From Acidobacteriota bacterium (GTDB lineage Bacteria > Acidobacteriota > Vicinamibacteria > Vicinamibacterales > UBA8438), in contig DQEK01000363.1 of assembly GCA_003533545.1 (NCBI GenBank), forward strand, positions 1-8,167: a DNA stretch of 8,167 nucleotides, in the 5' to 3' direction. This document shows positions 1-7,054 of this stretch, piece by piece. Position numbers and translations under genes: made by a program. The notes beneath the pieces are model-generated. The model had not been told where the DNA came from. It saw nothing but the letters and a program-made list of their open reading frames with translations, and searched no databases. How positions within the stretch are numbered: position 1 is the stretch's first letter; each line of letters starts with the position of its first letter.

Positions 1-282
1 CCGCCCGCCACGCTGCGACACGAAGCGTGCAAATGTTTCGACCGCTCGCCCGCTGGGCGAGCTAACAACCAGAGCTGACTCCCGGAGCCGGACGGCAACA
101 CCGAGCTCGGCCAATGTCGTGTTCCAGAACTCGATCGCCTCCCGAGTTTGTGTAATCCGCGCGTCGTCGGCCTGCTGTACCACGATGACCACTCGGCGCT
201 CAACCACCTGACCCGCAATCAATGGCACCGGCAGCACAAAAGCGGCGAGAGCAGAAAAAGCGAGTCTGGTGACCTTGGTCAT
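1..282 (-). CDS. Partial exported protein, N-terminus only; possibly matrixin-like metallopeptidase
   Basis: An open minus-strand frame of 94 codons starts with ATG at 282 and runs off the left edge without a stop. I translated it by hand. The first ~24 residues (MTKVTRLAFSALAAFVLPVP...) form a signal peptide with a basic start and a hydrophobic core. The mature part reads VERRVVIVVQQADDARIT, then REAIEFWNTTLAELGVAVRL: a beta strand followed by an amphipathic helix. That pattern resembles the start of secreted matrixin/reprolysin-like zinc peptidases, in which a surface helix with 'FWN' follows the first strand. The zinc motif HExxHxxGxxH would lie off the window, so the peptidase call is a guess. 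No clear Shine-Dalgarno sequence precedes the ATG. The gene follows the DUF5916 gene after 71 bases on the same strand and may be the last visible member of the same transcription unit. Confidence 0.7.
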   Translation of the reverse strand, partial: MTKVTRLAFSALAAFVLPVPLIAGQVVERRVVIVVQQADDARITQTREAIEFWNTTLAELGVAVRLRESALVVSSPSGRAVETFARFVSQRGGR

Positions 283-353
283 CGTTGAACCAGCAACGCC
301 CATCGAGCCGATCGCCATCGAAAAACCCAACTCTGACGGCAGTTCGTTACCGG

Positions 354-3227
354 TTAATAACGGAAAAGATACCGCAGCTTCGTGAAAATTGCTCGGTTGG
401 TTCGCCGCAGATCTGTAGTGAAGAACAGCCGGTCATCAAAACCATCTCCGTCGAGGTCGCCTTCGAGTTGGTCTGCTTGACGATAGTGGTCGTCGTAGCC
501 AAAGTAGAACACCGTGCCGGCGTTGACCCGATAGGTGAATAGGATGTTGAAATCCAGGTCTTTGTTGAACGTGTTGTATTCGGTAATGTTGCGCATCAGC
601 AGCCGGTCAGTGAACGTGAGTACGCTTTGGGCTCGGTAAATCTCAACATTAAAGACGTCACCTTGGAGTCCCCGCGTATCAACCAAGCGGCTGGTGTTGA
701 CCCCGACTCGCGAACTGAATCGAGCGAAAGGGCGTAGCGTGGCGCTGACCCTGCTGCGGCTCCCGTTTCCGAGGAACGGGTTGTCGATGTCGAAGAAAAT
801 TTGATCGCCTCGGTCGTAACTGACGTTGATATCCAGCGCCCGATTGCTGGAAACTCCACCGCTGACGCCGTATTCCGTCTTGAAAAAATTGAGCCCGCCG
901 AACCGCTCCATGTCCCGGTCAGCACTGGCGCTGAACCGGATGCTTTTGGCGAAATCGAAATTTAATCTGAGCCCAGCGTTCTCGTCGTCGAGAACGCCGT
1001 CGAAGTTCCAGTTCCGGCCGTAGCTCACCCGCGGTCCCCAGTTGATCAGCCACGTTTCCGGCCACCAGCGGTAGCTGAGGTTACTGACGATGTGACGCTG
1101 GTCGACCCGGCGGACGAAACCAACCTCGGTGTCGAAGTCCGGCGAAATTTCGTATGCCGCAGCAAACCAACTGAGGTTGCGCCCGTTGTCGCGAACACTC
1201 ACATCGTAGACATGGCCGGTCCGCTCTAGCCCATCAAGGTCACGATGCTGTGACCCGATCATACGGAAGTTGGTGGACATCGTCTGCGAGAGGCGGAAAC
1301 TACCGTCGATACCACCCAGCTTGCTGCTGCTGTCCAAGAACTCCCGGTCCGTGAAAATCGCACCCAAGTGCGACTCGGAATAGACGTCGTACTTCACGCG
1401 GCCGATGAAGTTCTGCGCCGTCTCGCCAAACCTCGCATCGGTGAGGTCTTCTAGGTTGCCGGGTGCCTCATCCTCGGCGGTCAGCACACCGACAGCAAAC
1501 CGACCAGCCTTGCCGGTCAGCTTGGCGCCCCACGTCGGGTCAACAATGGTCCGAGTGTGCACGAACGTCACTGGTCCCGGAAAGTCAAAGATTTCAGCTC
1601 CCTCGACGAAGAACGGCCGCAGTTCGCTGAAGAACAGCGGAAACCGTCGGTTTATCTCGATTTGCGGGCGGTCCGACTCGATCTGGGAAAAGTCGGGATT
1701 GAAAGTAACATCGGCCGTCAGGTTCGAGGTCACGCCATATTTAATGTTCAAGCCGGCCTGCGGGTCGGTGTCTTGGTTGACGAACCCGCCGGTGGAGGTA
1801 TCGAGTGACCCGAACTGGATCGCGGTGAAAGTCGGTAAGAATTCCAAATTGCGGCTGGTGGAAAAATCGGTCATCCCTTGCATCAATCCCATCTGACGGT
1901 GAAACCCAGCCACGTCGCGGGACATCGGAGCCCACACGGCATTCTCCTCATTCTTGCTCTTGATCTCGCGAACGATCTGGAACCCCCATTGATGCGGCAC
2001 GCCCGGTCCACGTTGCGGATACCGGAGGCTCTTGAACGGGATCGCCATCTCCGCGGTGTAGCCGTCATCGACAATCTGGGTCGCGCTATGGAACAGGGCA
2101 TCCCACGACCGATCGGCATAGGGGATCGCTCCACCACGTCGATTCCCACTTGAGGTGACGATGCCGTCACCCTGCACGTTGAACGCATTCACATCGAAAT
2201 CATAGGCTCGCTGCTGGTCGAGGAACGTGTCGATGTAGATAGTCATCAAGTCGTCCATCGAAGCGGTATCGCGGTCGACCCGATTGGCGCGCATGATGCT
2301 CGGATCGGAGTAGTGAACATAGAATCCGAAGTAAATGTGCTCGTTGTCGTAAGTGATGTAGACCTCCGTGTCTTCCGTCGCAGGAGCCCCTTCAAGAGGC
2401 GCCTGCTGCGTGAACTCAGTGAGCGTCGCAGCGTTCCGCCAAGCGGCGTCATCAAGCCGGCCGTCAATGTCAGGAGCCGTCTCGGCACGTGTCGGGCGCA
2501 CCGTGGGGCGACCGGGGACGAGCCCGGCCTCAGCGACGGCCAGTGGCGCCGCCCCGATGTCCGGCTGCGTGCCCGGGGGCACCACCGCCGGAGCCAGAAG
2601 CGCAGCAGCGGGCGCAGGGGCACCCTCATTGGGAGGGGTGGGAGAGGACACGATACCCGGCTCGGCGGCGGCCCTCAGCGCTGGCGCCAGCGGAGCGGTC
2701 GCCGCGACGCGAGCAACCGACTCGAACGTCGGGCCGAGTTCGACCAGAAGCTGGTCCTGCAAGGCGAAAATCTCGTCTTGGGCGCCCTCAATCTGCACCG
2801 TCCTGCGCGTAGCTCCTGACTGCACATCGACGAGGCGCGCAATGATCTGTACCTCATCGCCAGTACGCTGGATGGTGCCGAGAATGACCCAGCCAGCCCC
2901 AAGGCGCCGACCGACCGTGACCGGGTCGCGATCAATCGTCGCCGTAGCATCCACGACACCGAGCGTCCCCAATCGTTCGAGCTCGGAGATCAGGGTCTCG
3001 GCGATACCAGCACCAACCCAGTCGTCCGCCGTCGAGCCTGACGGATCGGCAAACCGGAGCACCGCGACGCTTCTCCGATCGACCTCCGCGGGTTCCCCGA
3101 CCGAGGACGGCGCCTGCGCGGCAACGATGTCACCGCCACCCAGCAGCAGAGACCACACGAGCAATGGGTGCACCGGCCTGGTGCCTCGCAAAGCGTGCAG
3201 CAGTTTCGTTAGAGCAGAACTCGTCAT
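354..3227 (-). CDS. TolB-like / CBM9-like / DUF5916 outer-membrane beta-barrel fusion protein
   Basis: A 957-residue exported protein. A signal peptide covers about residues 1-38 (hydrophobic LLVWSLLLGG, cleavage near VAAQA). Residues ~50-172 resemble the TolB-like/FlgO-like N-terminal domain (SVAVLRFADPSG, GAGIAETLISELERL, GWVILGTIQ, IIARLVDVQSG). An Ala/Pro-rich linker spans ~173-240. Residues ~244-400 are CBM9-like (PDIDGRLDDAAWRNA, EVYITYDNEHIYFGFYV, MAIPFKSLRYP). From ~415 to the end lies the DUF5916 region with its hallmark NPDFSQIESDRPQIEINRRF and RPFFVEGAEIF, then amphipathic strands ending in YLFRY; a terminal aromatic residue is typical of outer-membrane barrels. The likely role is binding or uptake of a sugar-like or other small ligand at the outer membrane; the substrate is unknown. 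I chose the ATG at 3227 because it opens directly onto the signal peptide, whereas the longer frame (to 3446) adds an uncharged-signal-free stretch and overlaps the quinoprotein gene. No good Shine-Dalgarno sequence is seen. The TolB-like domain is an unusual addition to this family. Confidence 0.9.
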   Translation of the reverse strand: MTSSALTKLLHALRGTRPVHPLLVWSLLLGGGDIVAAQAPSSVGEPAEVDRRSVAVLRFADPSGSTADDWVGAGIAETLISELERLGTLGVVDATATIDRDPVTVGRRLGAGWVILGTIQRTGDEVQIIARLVDVQSGATRRTVQIEGAQDEIFALQDQLLVELGPTFESVARVAATAPLAPALRAAAEPGIVSSPTPPNEGAPAPAAALLAPAVVPPGTQPDIGAAPLAVAEAGLVPGRPTVRPTRAETAPDIDGRLDDAAWRNAATLTEFTQQAPLEGAPATEDTEVYITYDNEHIYFGFYVHYSDPSIMRANRVDRDTASMDDLMTIYIDTFLDQQRAYDFDVNAFNVQGDGIVTSSGNRRGGAIPYADRSWDALFHSATQIVDDGYTAEMAIPFKSLRYPQRGPGVPHQWGFQIVREIKSKNEENAVWAPMSRDVAGFHRQMGLMQGMTDFSTSRNLEFLPTFTAIQFGSLDTSTGGFVNQDTDPQAGLNIKYGVTSNLTADVTFNPDFSQIESDRPQIEINRRFPLFFSELRPFFVEGAEIFDFPGPVTFVHTRTIVDPTWGAKLTGKAGRFAVGVLTAEDEAPGNLEDLTDARFGETAQNFIGRVKYDVYSESHLGAIFTDREFLDSSSKLGGIDGSFRLSQTMSTNFRMIGSQHRDLDGLERTGHVYDVSVRDNGRNLSWFAAAYEISPDFDTEVGFVRRVDQRHIVSNLSYRWWPETWLINWGPRVSYGRNWNFDGVLDDENAGLRLNFDFAKSIRFSASADRDMERFGGLNFFKTEYGVSGGVSSNRALDINVSYDRGDQIFFDIDNPFLGNGSRSRVSATLRPFARFSSRVGVNTSRLVDTRGLQGDVFNVEIYRAQSVLTFTDRLLMRNITEYNTFNKDLDFNILFTYRVNAGTVFYFGYDDHYRQADQLEGDLDGDGFDDRLFFTTDLRRTNRAIFTKLRYLFRY

Positions 3228-3253
3228 GTAGATCTGAGCATCAGGACTGAGCA

Positions 3254-3278
3254 CGTCTTCCTCGGCGTCCGGAAGACG
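3254..3278 (-). promoter_or_regulatory. Hairpin in the leader of the DUF5916 gene
   Basis: A perfect 8-base inverted repeat: CGTCTTCC (3254-3261), a 9-base loop, then GGAAGACG (3271-3278). It lies 26 bases ahead of the ATG at 3227, in the 154-base gap after the quinoprotein gene. On the transcribed strand no T-run follows, so it is not a standard intrinsic terminator. It could be an intercistronic stem that stabilises part of the message, or a translation control element for a start that lacks a clear ribosome site. A weaker pair (CCACC 3343-3347, GGTGG 3356-3360) sits closer to the quinoprotein stop. The rest of the gap shows no convincing promoter. Confidence 0.4.
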
Positions 3279-3381
3279 GGAGGGGCCGCATGCAAACCCG
3301 TGAGAGCGGTCTGTTCGCTTCGACAACCGGAACGCGATCCTACCACCAGCAATGAGGTGGGGCTTCGATGCCGGGCAGAAC

Positions 3382-5040
3382 TCAGTACTGAACGAACGCG
3401 AACAACTGCTGGCCGGCCGCCACCAACACATGCTGGCGCTCGTCAATTAGGTAGGTTTGAGGCGCATTGGAGATATTGCCGATACGCGTATTCCAGAGAA
3501 GGTCTCCGTTAGCGGCGTCAAACGCCACGAAATTACCGCTTCCGTCGCCGGTGAACACCAAACCGCCGGCTGTCGTCAGTACGCCGGCCCCACCGCCTCC
3601 ACCACTCGGCCAGGCGTGGCGCCAAGTCGTGTCGCCAGTGCGGTAATCGATGGCCGACAATGCGTTGCCACCCGACCCGACGGTTACGCGATCCTTGCCA
3701 CCGAGCCCCATCGACCCGCGCGGGTCGGGATCAGTCAGATATAGCAAATTGAACCCGTTGTTCTCCTGCGTGTAGAACAGCCCGGTATCCGGGTTGAAAG
3801 CCGGCGGCTGCCAATTAGCAACGCCACCCTCCACGGGAGACACAAGTGCCCCTGGGATGAGCGCCTCTTTCGCCGGATGGGGATTCGGCGACCCACTCTC
3901 TCGGATATGACTCGCCCAGTTCGACGTCGCGCCGTAACGCGCCGTAACGACGTGCGCCCCGGTCACCCGATCAACCGTGAAGAAGTACCCGTTGCGCGCC
4001 GCCGTCGAGACGAGCTTCCGGGGCACGCCGTCGACGACCCCATCGATCAAAATCGGTGTCTGTGCCGAATCCCAGTCGTGGGTGTCGTGGGGCGACGTCT
4101 GGAAGTACCATGCCATCTCGCCGGTATCGACGTCGACCGCGATCAAGGTGCAGGTGAAGAGGTTGTCGCCACGACGCGCGACACCGGTGTACCCAGGCGT
4201 GGGGTTACCGGTACCGAAGATGTAGTAGTTCGTTTCTGGATCGTACGACCCCGGCACCCAGACCTGGCCGCCACCGTGCATAGCGGCGTCGAGACTGGGC
4301 CAGGTGTCTATTCCAGGATCATCCTCGCTCATCGGAACGGTGTAGAACCTCCACTGGAGCTCGCCTGTCTCCGGATCGAACGATTGGAGGAAACCCGGCG
4401 CGTCTAAGTCATTCCCGGTGCCCACGAGCAGGTGGTCGCCAACGACGATTGGCGCCATCGTGGAGAAGTACTGTTCTTCGAAACTCGCGATCTCGGTGTG
4501 CCAACGTTCTTCCCCAGTTTTTGCATCGAGCGAAACAAGGTAGTTGTCGACCGTTTCGAAGATTAGCGAGTCACGCCACAGTGCCGCGCCACGGTTCCCA
4601 ATGTGCGGCCCGCCCCGGGTCTTCCAAAAGTAGTGCCACCGCTCCCCACCGTCACGTACGTCGAGCGCCCACACATGGTCGGGTGCCGTGACGTACAGCA
4701 AATCGCCGACCTGCAGAATGGACCCTTTGATCCGTTGTGACCCAATCGTGAAGTCACCCTCCCCCTCGCCACCGGTGAAGTCCGGCGCATTAGCGCCCTC
4801 AAGTGCAGGCATGCCCGAATCGAGCGTTCGTGTCCAGGCGAGCGTCAACTGTTGCACATTGTCGATGTTCACCTGGGTCAGCTTGCTATAGCGACGCCCG
4901 CTGTAATCCCCGGAGTACGTGGGCCACGAATTCTCCAGCGGCGCCAAGAGTGATGCCGGGTCAAGCCCTCCCCCTTGGGCGACCGCCATAGGCGGGGAGG
5001 CCAACGGCACAGCAAACAGAACAAGGAGCAGTAGTCTCAT
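3382..5040 (-). CDS. Periplasmic PQQ-dependent (quinoprotein) dehydrogenase, lanthanide-type pocket
   Basis: A 552-residue protein with a signal peptide (MRLLLLVLFAVPLASPPMAVAQ) and an eight-bladed quinoprotein propeller. PQQ-type W-motifs recur, as in ALDVRDGGERW (~125-135), SLDAKTGEERW (~170), SFDPETGELQW (~220), AVDVDTGEMAW (~301), AIDYRTGDTTW (~463) and AFDAANGDLLW (~506). The opening (SWPTYSGDYSGRRYS, VNIDNVQQLTLAW) is typical of quinoprotein alcohol dehydrogenases. By alignment from memory with methanol dehydrogenases, Asp322 is the catalytic base, Asp324 the extra lanthanide ligand (HDWD), Asn279 (GTGNP) and Asp211 the other metal ligands, Trp261 the PQQ-stacking residue, and Arg349 (RNG) a PQQ contact. 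The vicinal Cys-Cys pair before NRG is replaced by Gly-Pro. No cytochrome domain is fused; the upstream gene supplies one. The start codon overlaps the cytochrome stop by ATGA, implying coupled translation. Oxidation of an alcohol or aldehyde is expected; the substrate is unknown. A PQQ-free propeller role is a less likely alternative. Confidence 0.92.
   Translation of the reverse strand: MRLLLLVLFAVPLASPPMAVAQGGGLDPASLLAPLENSWPTYSGDYSGRRYSKLTQVNIDNVQQLTLAWTRTLDSGMPALEGANAPDFTGGEGEGDFTIGSQRIKGSILQVGDLLYVTAPDHVWALDVRDGGERWHYFWKTRGGPHIGNRGAALWRDSLIFETVDNYLVSLDAKTGEERWHTEIASFEEQYFSTMAPIVVGDHLLVGTGNDLDAPGFLQSFDPETGELQWRFYTVPMSEDDPGIDTWPSLDAAMHGGGQVWVPGSYDPETNYYIFGTGNPTPGYTGVARRGDNLFTCTLIAVDVDTGEMAWYFQTSPHDTHDWDSAQTPILIDGVVDGVPRKLVSTAARNGYFFTVDRVTGAHVVTARYGATSNWASHIRESGSPNPHPAKEALIPGALVSPVEGGVANWQPPAFNPDTGLFYTQENNGFNLLYLTDPDPRGSMGLGGKDRVTVGSGGNALSAIDYRTGDTTWRHAWPSGGGGGAGVLTTAGGLVFTGDGSGNFVAFDAANGDLLWNTRIGNISNAPQTYLIDERQHVLVAAGQQLFAFVQY
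3928..3949. repeat. 10-base tandem duplication inside the quinoprotein gene
   Basis: The unit CGCGCCGTAA occurs twice head to tail (3928-3937 and 3938-3947), followed by CG of a third. The unit length is not a multiple of three, yet the reading frame continues into sequence that looks normal for the family (NWASHI downstream), so any compensating change is old or the repeat arose by chance. It encodes part of VVTARYGATSNW around residue 365. Confidence 0.6.
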
Positions 5041-5897
5041 TGCAGGGTAACCAGATAAGCGGTGACGTTGTGAATGTCGGCGTCACCATAGAGTGGCAGC
5101 ATGTCTCGGTGAGCACCCATCGGGTCATCCACTTCCACCAACGGGGTATCGCCCCGGCGACTGAACGAGCGATGGCGCCCGTCGGCATCGGTCAGGACCA
5201 CGAGGAAATCGTTTAGCCGTTCGAGCTGCCCGGAGACGCGGTTGCCAGGCGCCTCCGTCACGGTCACGGTGATCGGTGGGCGCTCGGCATTGCGCGCACC
5301 ACCGCGAACCCACGTGTCCTGCAGTTCCTTCGGTGTATCTATCCGCGTCGCGATACCCTCAAGATCCCCCGTCGGCGAGTGGCAGGGCGCACACTTGTCG
5401 GCGAAGTAAGCCTCACCAGCCGCTGCGTCCCCCACGAGAATATCGAGCGCGACCTCCTCCCCGGGAGGAGGACCGCCTTGTCGCGATGCTGTCCCGAGCA
5501 CATCATGCACGTACTCGACAACCGCATGCAGATCGTCTTCGGAAAGATTTTGCGGCGGCATAGCAGAGCCGCCGACGCCGGTTTGACCATCGCGGATCAC
5601 CGGCCCCATCAAATCTCCGCGGTCATCCCTCAGAACGAGCCCGGAACGCAGCAGGTTTGGACCGCCGAGATCGCCACCACGGAGATCTACTCCGTGGCAC
5701 GCGCGACAGCTGATGCCGTAGACGGCACGTCCACGCGCGACGATCTCCGCGTCGCCCGGCTCACGCTGCAGGGCCGGATAGGGCCGCTGGGATCGCTCCT
5801 GCTGTCCCGCCTGCGCCGGCGACGGCCCCACGATCAACAGTGCGGCCAGCCCCACCAGGGTTCGGACATTTAACCGCGCCGAGACAGCCTTGAGCAT
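5037..5897 (-). CDS. Periplasmic diheme cytochrome c, electron acceptor for the quinoprotein
   Basis: A 286-residue exported protein with a signal peptide of ~30 residues (core LVGLAALLIVG, end PAQAG). The first cytochrome c domain carries CRACH at residues 64-68 and a likely axial Met113 (SAMPPQNLSEDDLHAVVEYV). The second carries CAPCH at 169-173 and a likely axial Met266 (RDMLPLYGDADIHNVTAYL). Between the second heme site and Met266 lies a beta-rich stretch (~208-255: VSGQLERLNDFLVVLTDADG, HRSFSRRG) that is longer than a minimal class I domain. The stop codon overlaps the quinoprotein start as ATGA, which supports a cytochrome/dehydrogenase pair as in quinohemoprotein-type alcohol oxidation. 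I chose the ATG at 5897, which begins at the signal peptide; the in-frame ATG at 5909 adds four residues and is also possible. Each has only a weak upstream AAGG. The longer frame reaching 6116 runs into the previous gene and is rejected. Confidence 0.92.
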   Translation of the reverse strand: MLKAVSARLNVRTLVGLAALLIVGPSPAQAGQQERSQRPYPALQREPGDAEIVARGRAVYGISCRACHGVDLRGGDLGGPNLLRSGLVLRDDRGDLMGPVIRDGQTGVGGSAMPPQNLSEDDLHAVVEYVHDVLGTASRQGGPPPGEEVALDILVGDAAAGEAYFADKCAPCHSPTGDLEGIATRIDTPKELQDTWVRGGARNAERPPITVTVTEAPGNRVSGQLERLNDFLVVLTDADGRHRSFSRRGDTPLVEVDDPMGAHRDMLPLYGDADIHNVTAYLVTLQ

Positions 5898-5925
5898 GGT
5901 GGGAGACATCCTTGAGTCGTATGAA

Positions 5926-5941
5926 TCCGTGGTGCCACGGA
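5926..5941 (-). promoter_or_regulatory. Intercistronic inverted repeat between the secreted protein and cytochrome genes
   Basis: TCCGTGG (5926-5932) and CCACGGA (5935-5941) are perfect reverse complements around a 2-base centre. As RNA this would form a 6-bp stem with a GCAC tetraloop, starting eight bases after the stop of the secreted-protein gene and inside the 52-base gap before the cytochrome. The bases that follow on the transcribed strand (ATTCATACG) are not a T-run, so an intrinsic terminator is unlikely. A message-stabilising or processing stem is the better guess. Confidence 0.4.
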
Positions 5942-5949
5942 AGTCGCCC

Positions 5950-6870
5950 CTAACGGCCCGCTGACCGCTCGGACAGTAGGATGTTCGACATTGCGTAGTT
6001 TCCCTCGTGACACGCATACTCGTAGATGATGTAGTCGTCGAGCCGCGGCATGGGACGCACGGCGGTCCAGGGTTGCGTGTAGACTGCCGCGTCTTCGATA
6101 GTGAACTGGTAGTCAATCAACTCATCGCTCACACGACGAAACCGCTCGACCGCCTTCGTAGCCGGAGAGGACGGGAACCGGTGGGTCGTTTGGGTACTGA
6201 AATTCGCCGTCTCCACCACCAACGTGTCCCCCTCCCAATACGCACGCGAGTCGCCGTTCCACTGTCGGATGCCATTGGCAAGCTGCGGCCGGTCGTCGAG
6301 CGGGATAATTCGTACGTCGTGGATGTTCTCTACCCGAATCGCCACGTAATCTGGCGTTTGCAGGATGTGATAGGTGTTGTTGTACCCAGTGGAGATCGGC
6401 GGCACCCCGTGATACGTGATACATCGGTCCCAATTGGACCGGTCAAGCCAAGAGTCGGCCGGGTGCGCTCGCGAGTATGCCCGCTGCGCAGTCTGGCGGT
6501 CTTCCGTGTCCGATCTCGTCGGCAATCGACCGCTAGACGGGTCGACGATCAACGACGTGCGGAGGTCAGAACTGACTTCGCCACGGTCAAACCACAACGC
6601 GTTGTACGACCCGACGCTACCCGGTGCGTCGGGTTGGTCCTGCGTCACAGCGAAGTTTCGCTGCGCCGCCTCTTCGGCCGTAAAGAACTCCTTGTCCGCC
6701 ATCGCCGTCGGCCGCTGCAGCGGCGTCAGCGACGCGTAGGACCAAGTGCCTTGCAAATCCGGGTCACCCCACGGGGTCTTCGGTGGACCGTCCTGGCCCG
6801 CGGCCAGCCCGGGCACTAGTATTCCGACACTCACCACCGCCACGAACATCACGCTCATGTTCCTGCGCAT
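5950..6870 (-). CDS. Secreted protein of unknown function (WEGDTLVVET / EYACHEGNY family)
   Basis: A 306-residue protein with a signal peptide (~1-25: MRRNMSVMFVAVVSVGILVP, ending LAAGQ). Mature landmarks in order: WGDPDLQGTWSYASLTPLQR (~34-53), SLIVDPSSGRLP (~106-117), DRCITYHGVPP (~148-158), GYNNTYHILQTPDYVAIRVE (~162-181), IHDVRIIPLDDRP (~183-195), GDSRAYWEGDTLVVETANF (~206-224), VERFRRVSDELIDYQFTIED (~241-260) and a C-terminal EYACHEGNYAMSNIL (~284-298). I recognise this as a conserved, often multi-copy secreted family in Acidobacteria and similar bacteria, but know of no assigned biochemical role. Two cysteines (150 and 287) might form a disulfide, and the conserved His residues could bind a metal; both ideas are inference. 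The start at 6870 is fixed by a strong Shine-Dalgarno sequence. It lies 52 bases ahead of the cytochrome gene, so it is probably cotranscribed with the redox pair. Confidence 0.85.
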   Translation of the reverse strand: MRRNMSVMFVAVVSVGILVPGLAAGQDGPPKTPWGDPDLQGTWSYASLTPLQRPTAMADKEFFTAEEAAQRNFAVTQDQPDAPGSVGSYNALWFDRGEVSSDLRTSLIVDPSSGRLPTRSDTEDRQTAQRAYSRAHPADSWLDRSNWDRCITYHGVPPISTGYNNTYHILQTPDYVAIRVENIHDVRIIPLDDRPQLANGIRQWNGDSRAYWEGDTLVVETANFSTQTTHRFPSSPATKAVERFRRVSDELIDYQFTIEDAAVYTQPWTAVRPMPRLDDYIIYEYACHEGNYAMSNILLSERSAGR

Positions 6871-6875
6871 CTGAG

Positions 6876-6883
6876 CCTCCCTC
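6876..6883 (-). promoter_or_regulatory. Ribosome binding site for the secreted protein
   Basis: On the minus strand GAGGGAGG lies five bases ahead of the ATG at 6870. It settles the start against the longer frame reaching 6993. Confidence 0.8.
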
Positions 6884-6973
6884 ACTGTACCGACCGCAGT
6901 AGCTCCTACCCGTCTGCTCGCACAGAACGGTGTCATCCGCACCTCCGCCACCAGATGTTGATTTAGACGCCGG

Positions 6974-6982
6974 ACTATACCA
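6974..6982 (-). promoter_or_regulatory. Candidate extended -10 promoter ahead of the secreted protein
   Basis: Minus-strand TGGTATAGT matches the extended -10 pattern TGnTATAAT with one change. No good -35 box stands 16-18 bases upstream (CTTCTT there), which extended -10 promoters can tolerate. Transcription would begin near 6967, giving a leader of about 97 bases. It lies in the 190-base gap after the hydrolase and could give the redox genes their own promoter. Outside this element, the palindrome at 7055-7070 and the ribosome site, I see nothing else in the gap. Confidence 0.35.
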
Positions 6983-7054
6983 CTCGGACCCATTCAAAGA
7001 AGGTTCTTCGCGCAGTCCGCCATCGCAAATATCTCGTCAGTCGTATGGCTCCCA

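Noticed and set aside
283..353. Possible intrinsic terminator after the DUF5916 gene (T-run on the minus strand near 326-321)
   Set aside because: The only stem before the GGGTTTTT run is AACT/AGTT, four mostly A-T pairs with an 8-base loop, too weak for a terminator.
1405..1896. 163-codon plus-strand frame inside the DUF5916 barrel region
   Set aside because: Antisense to hallmark DUF5916 motifs; the product shows no signal peptide or family feature.
2368..3231. 287-codon plus-strand frame opposite the TolB-like domain and linker
   Set aside because: It lies wholly antisense to a well-supported gene, in the GC-rich Ala/Pro linker region where stops are rare in all frames. Its product is low-complexity Ser/Ala/Arg with no recognisable domain.
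3228..3446. N-terminal extension of the DUF5916 gene to an ATG at 3446
   Set aside because: It would place 73 residues before the signal peptide and overlap the last 65 bases of the quinoprotein gene. The ATG at 3227 opens directly on the signal peptide.
3877..4407. 176-codon plus-strand frame opposite the quinoprotein
   Set aside because: Antisense to PQQ-binding and metal-ligand motifs; a shadow of their codon usage.
5910..6116. N-terminal extension of the cytochrome to an ATG at 6116
   Set aside because: It overlaps the end of the secreted-protein gene and puts a polar Ser/Thr-rich stretch ahead of the signal peptide.
6007..6819. 270-codon plus-strand frame opposite the secreted protein
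   Set aside because: The product is Arg/Val-rich and featureless, while the minus strand carries a signal peptide, a strong ribosome site and conserved motifs.
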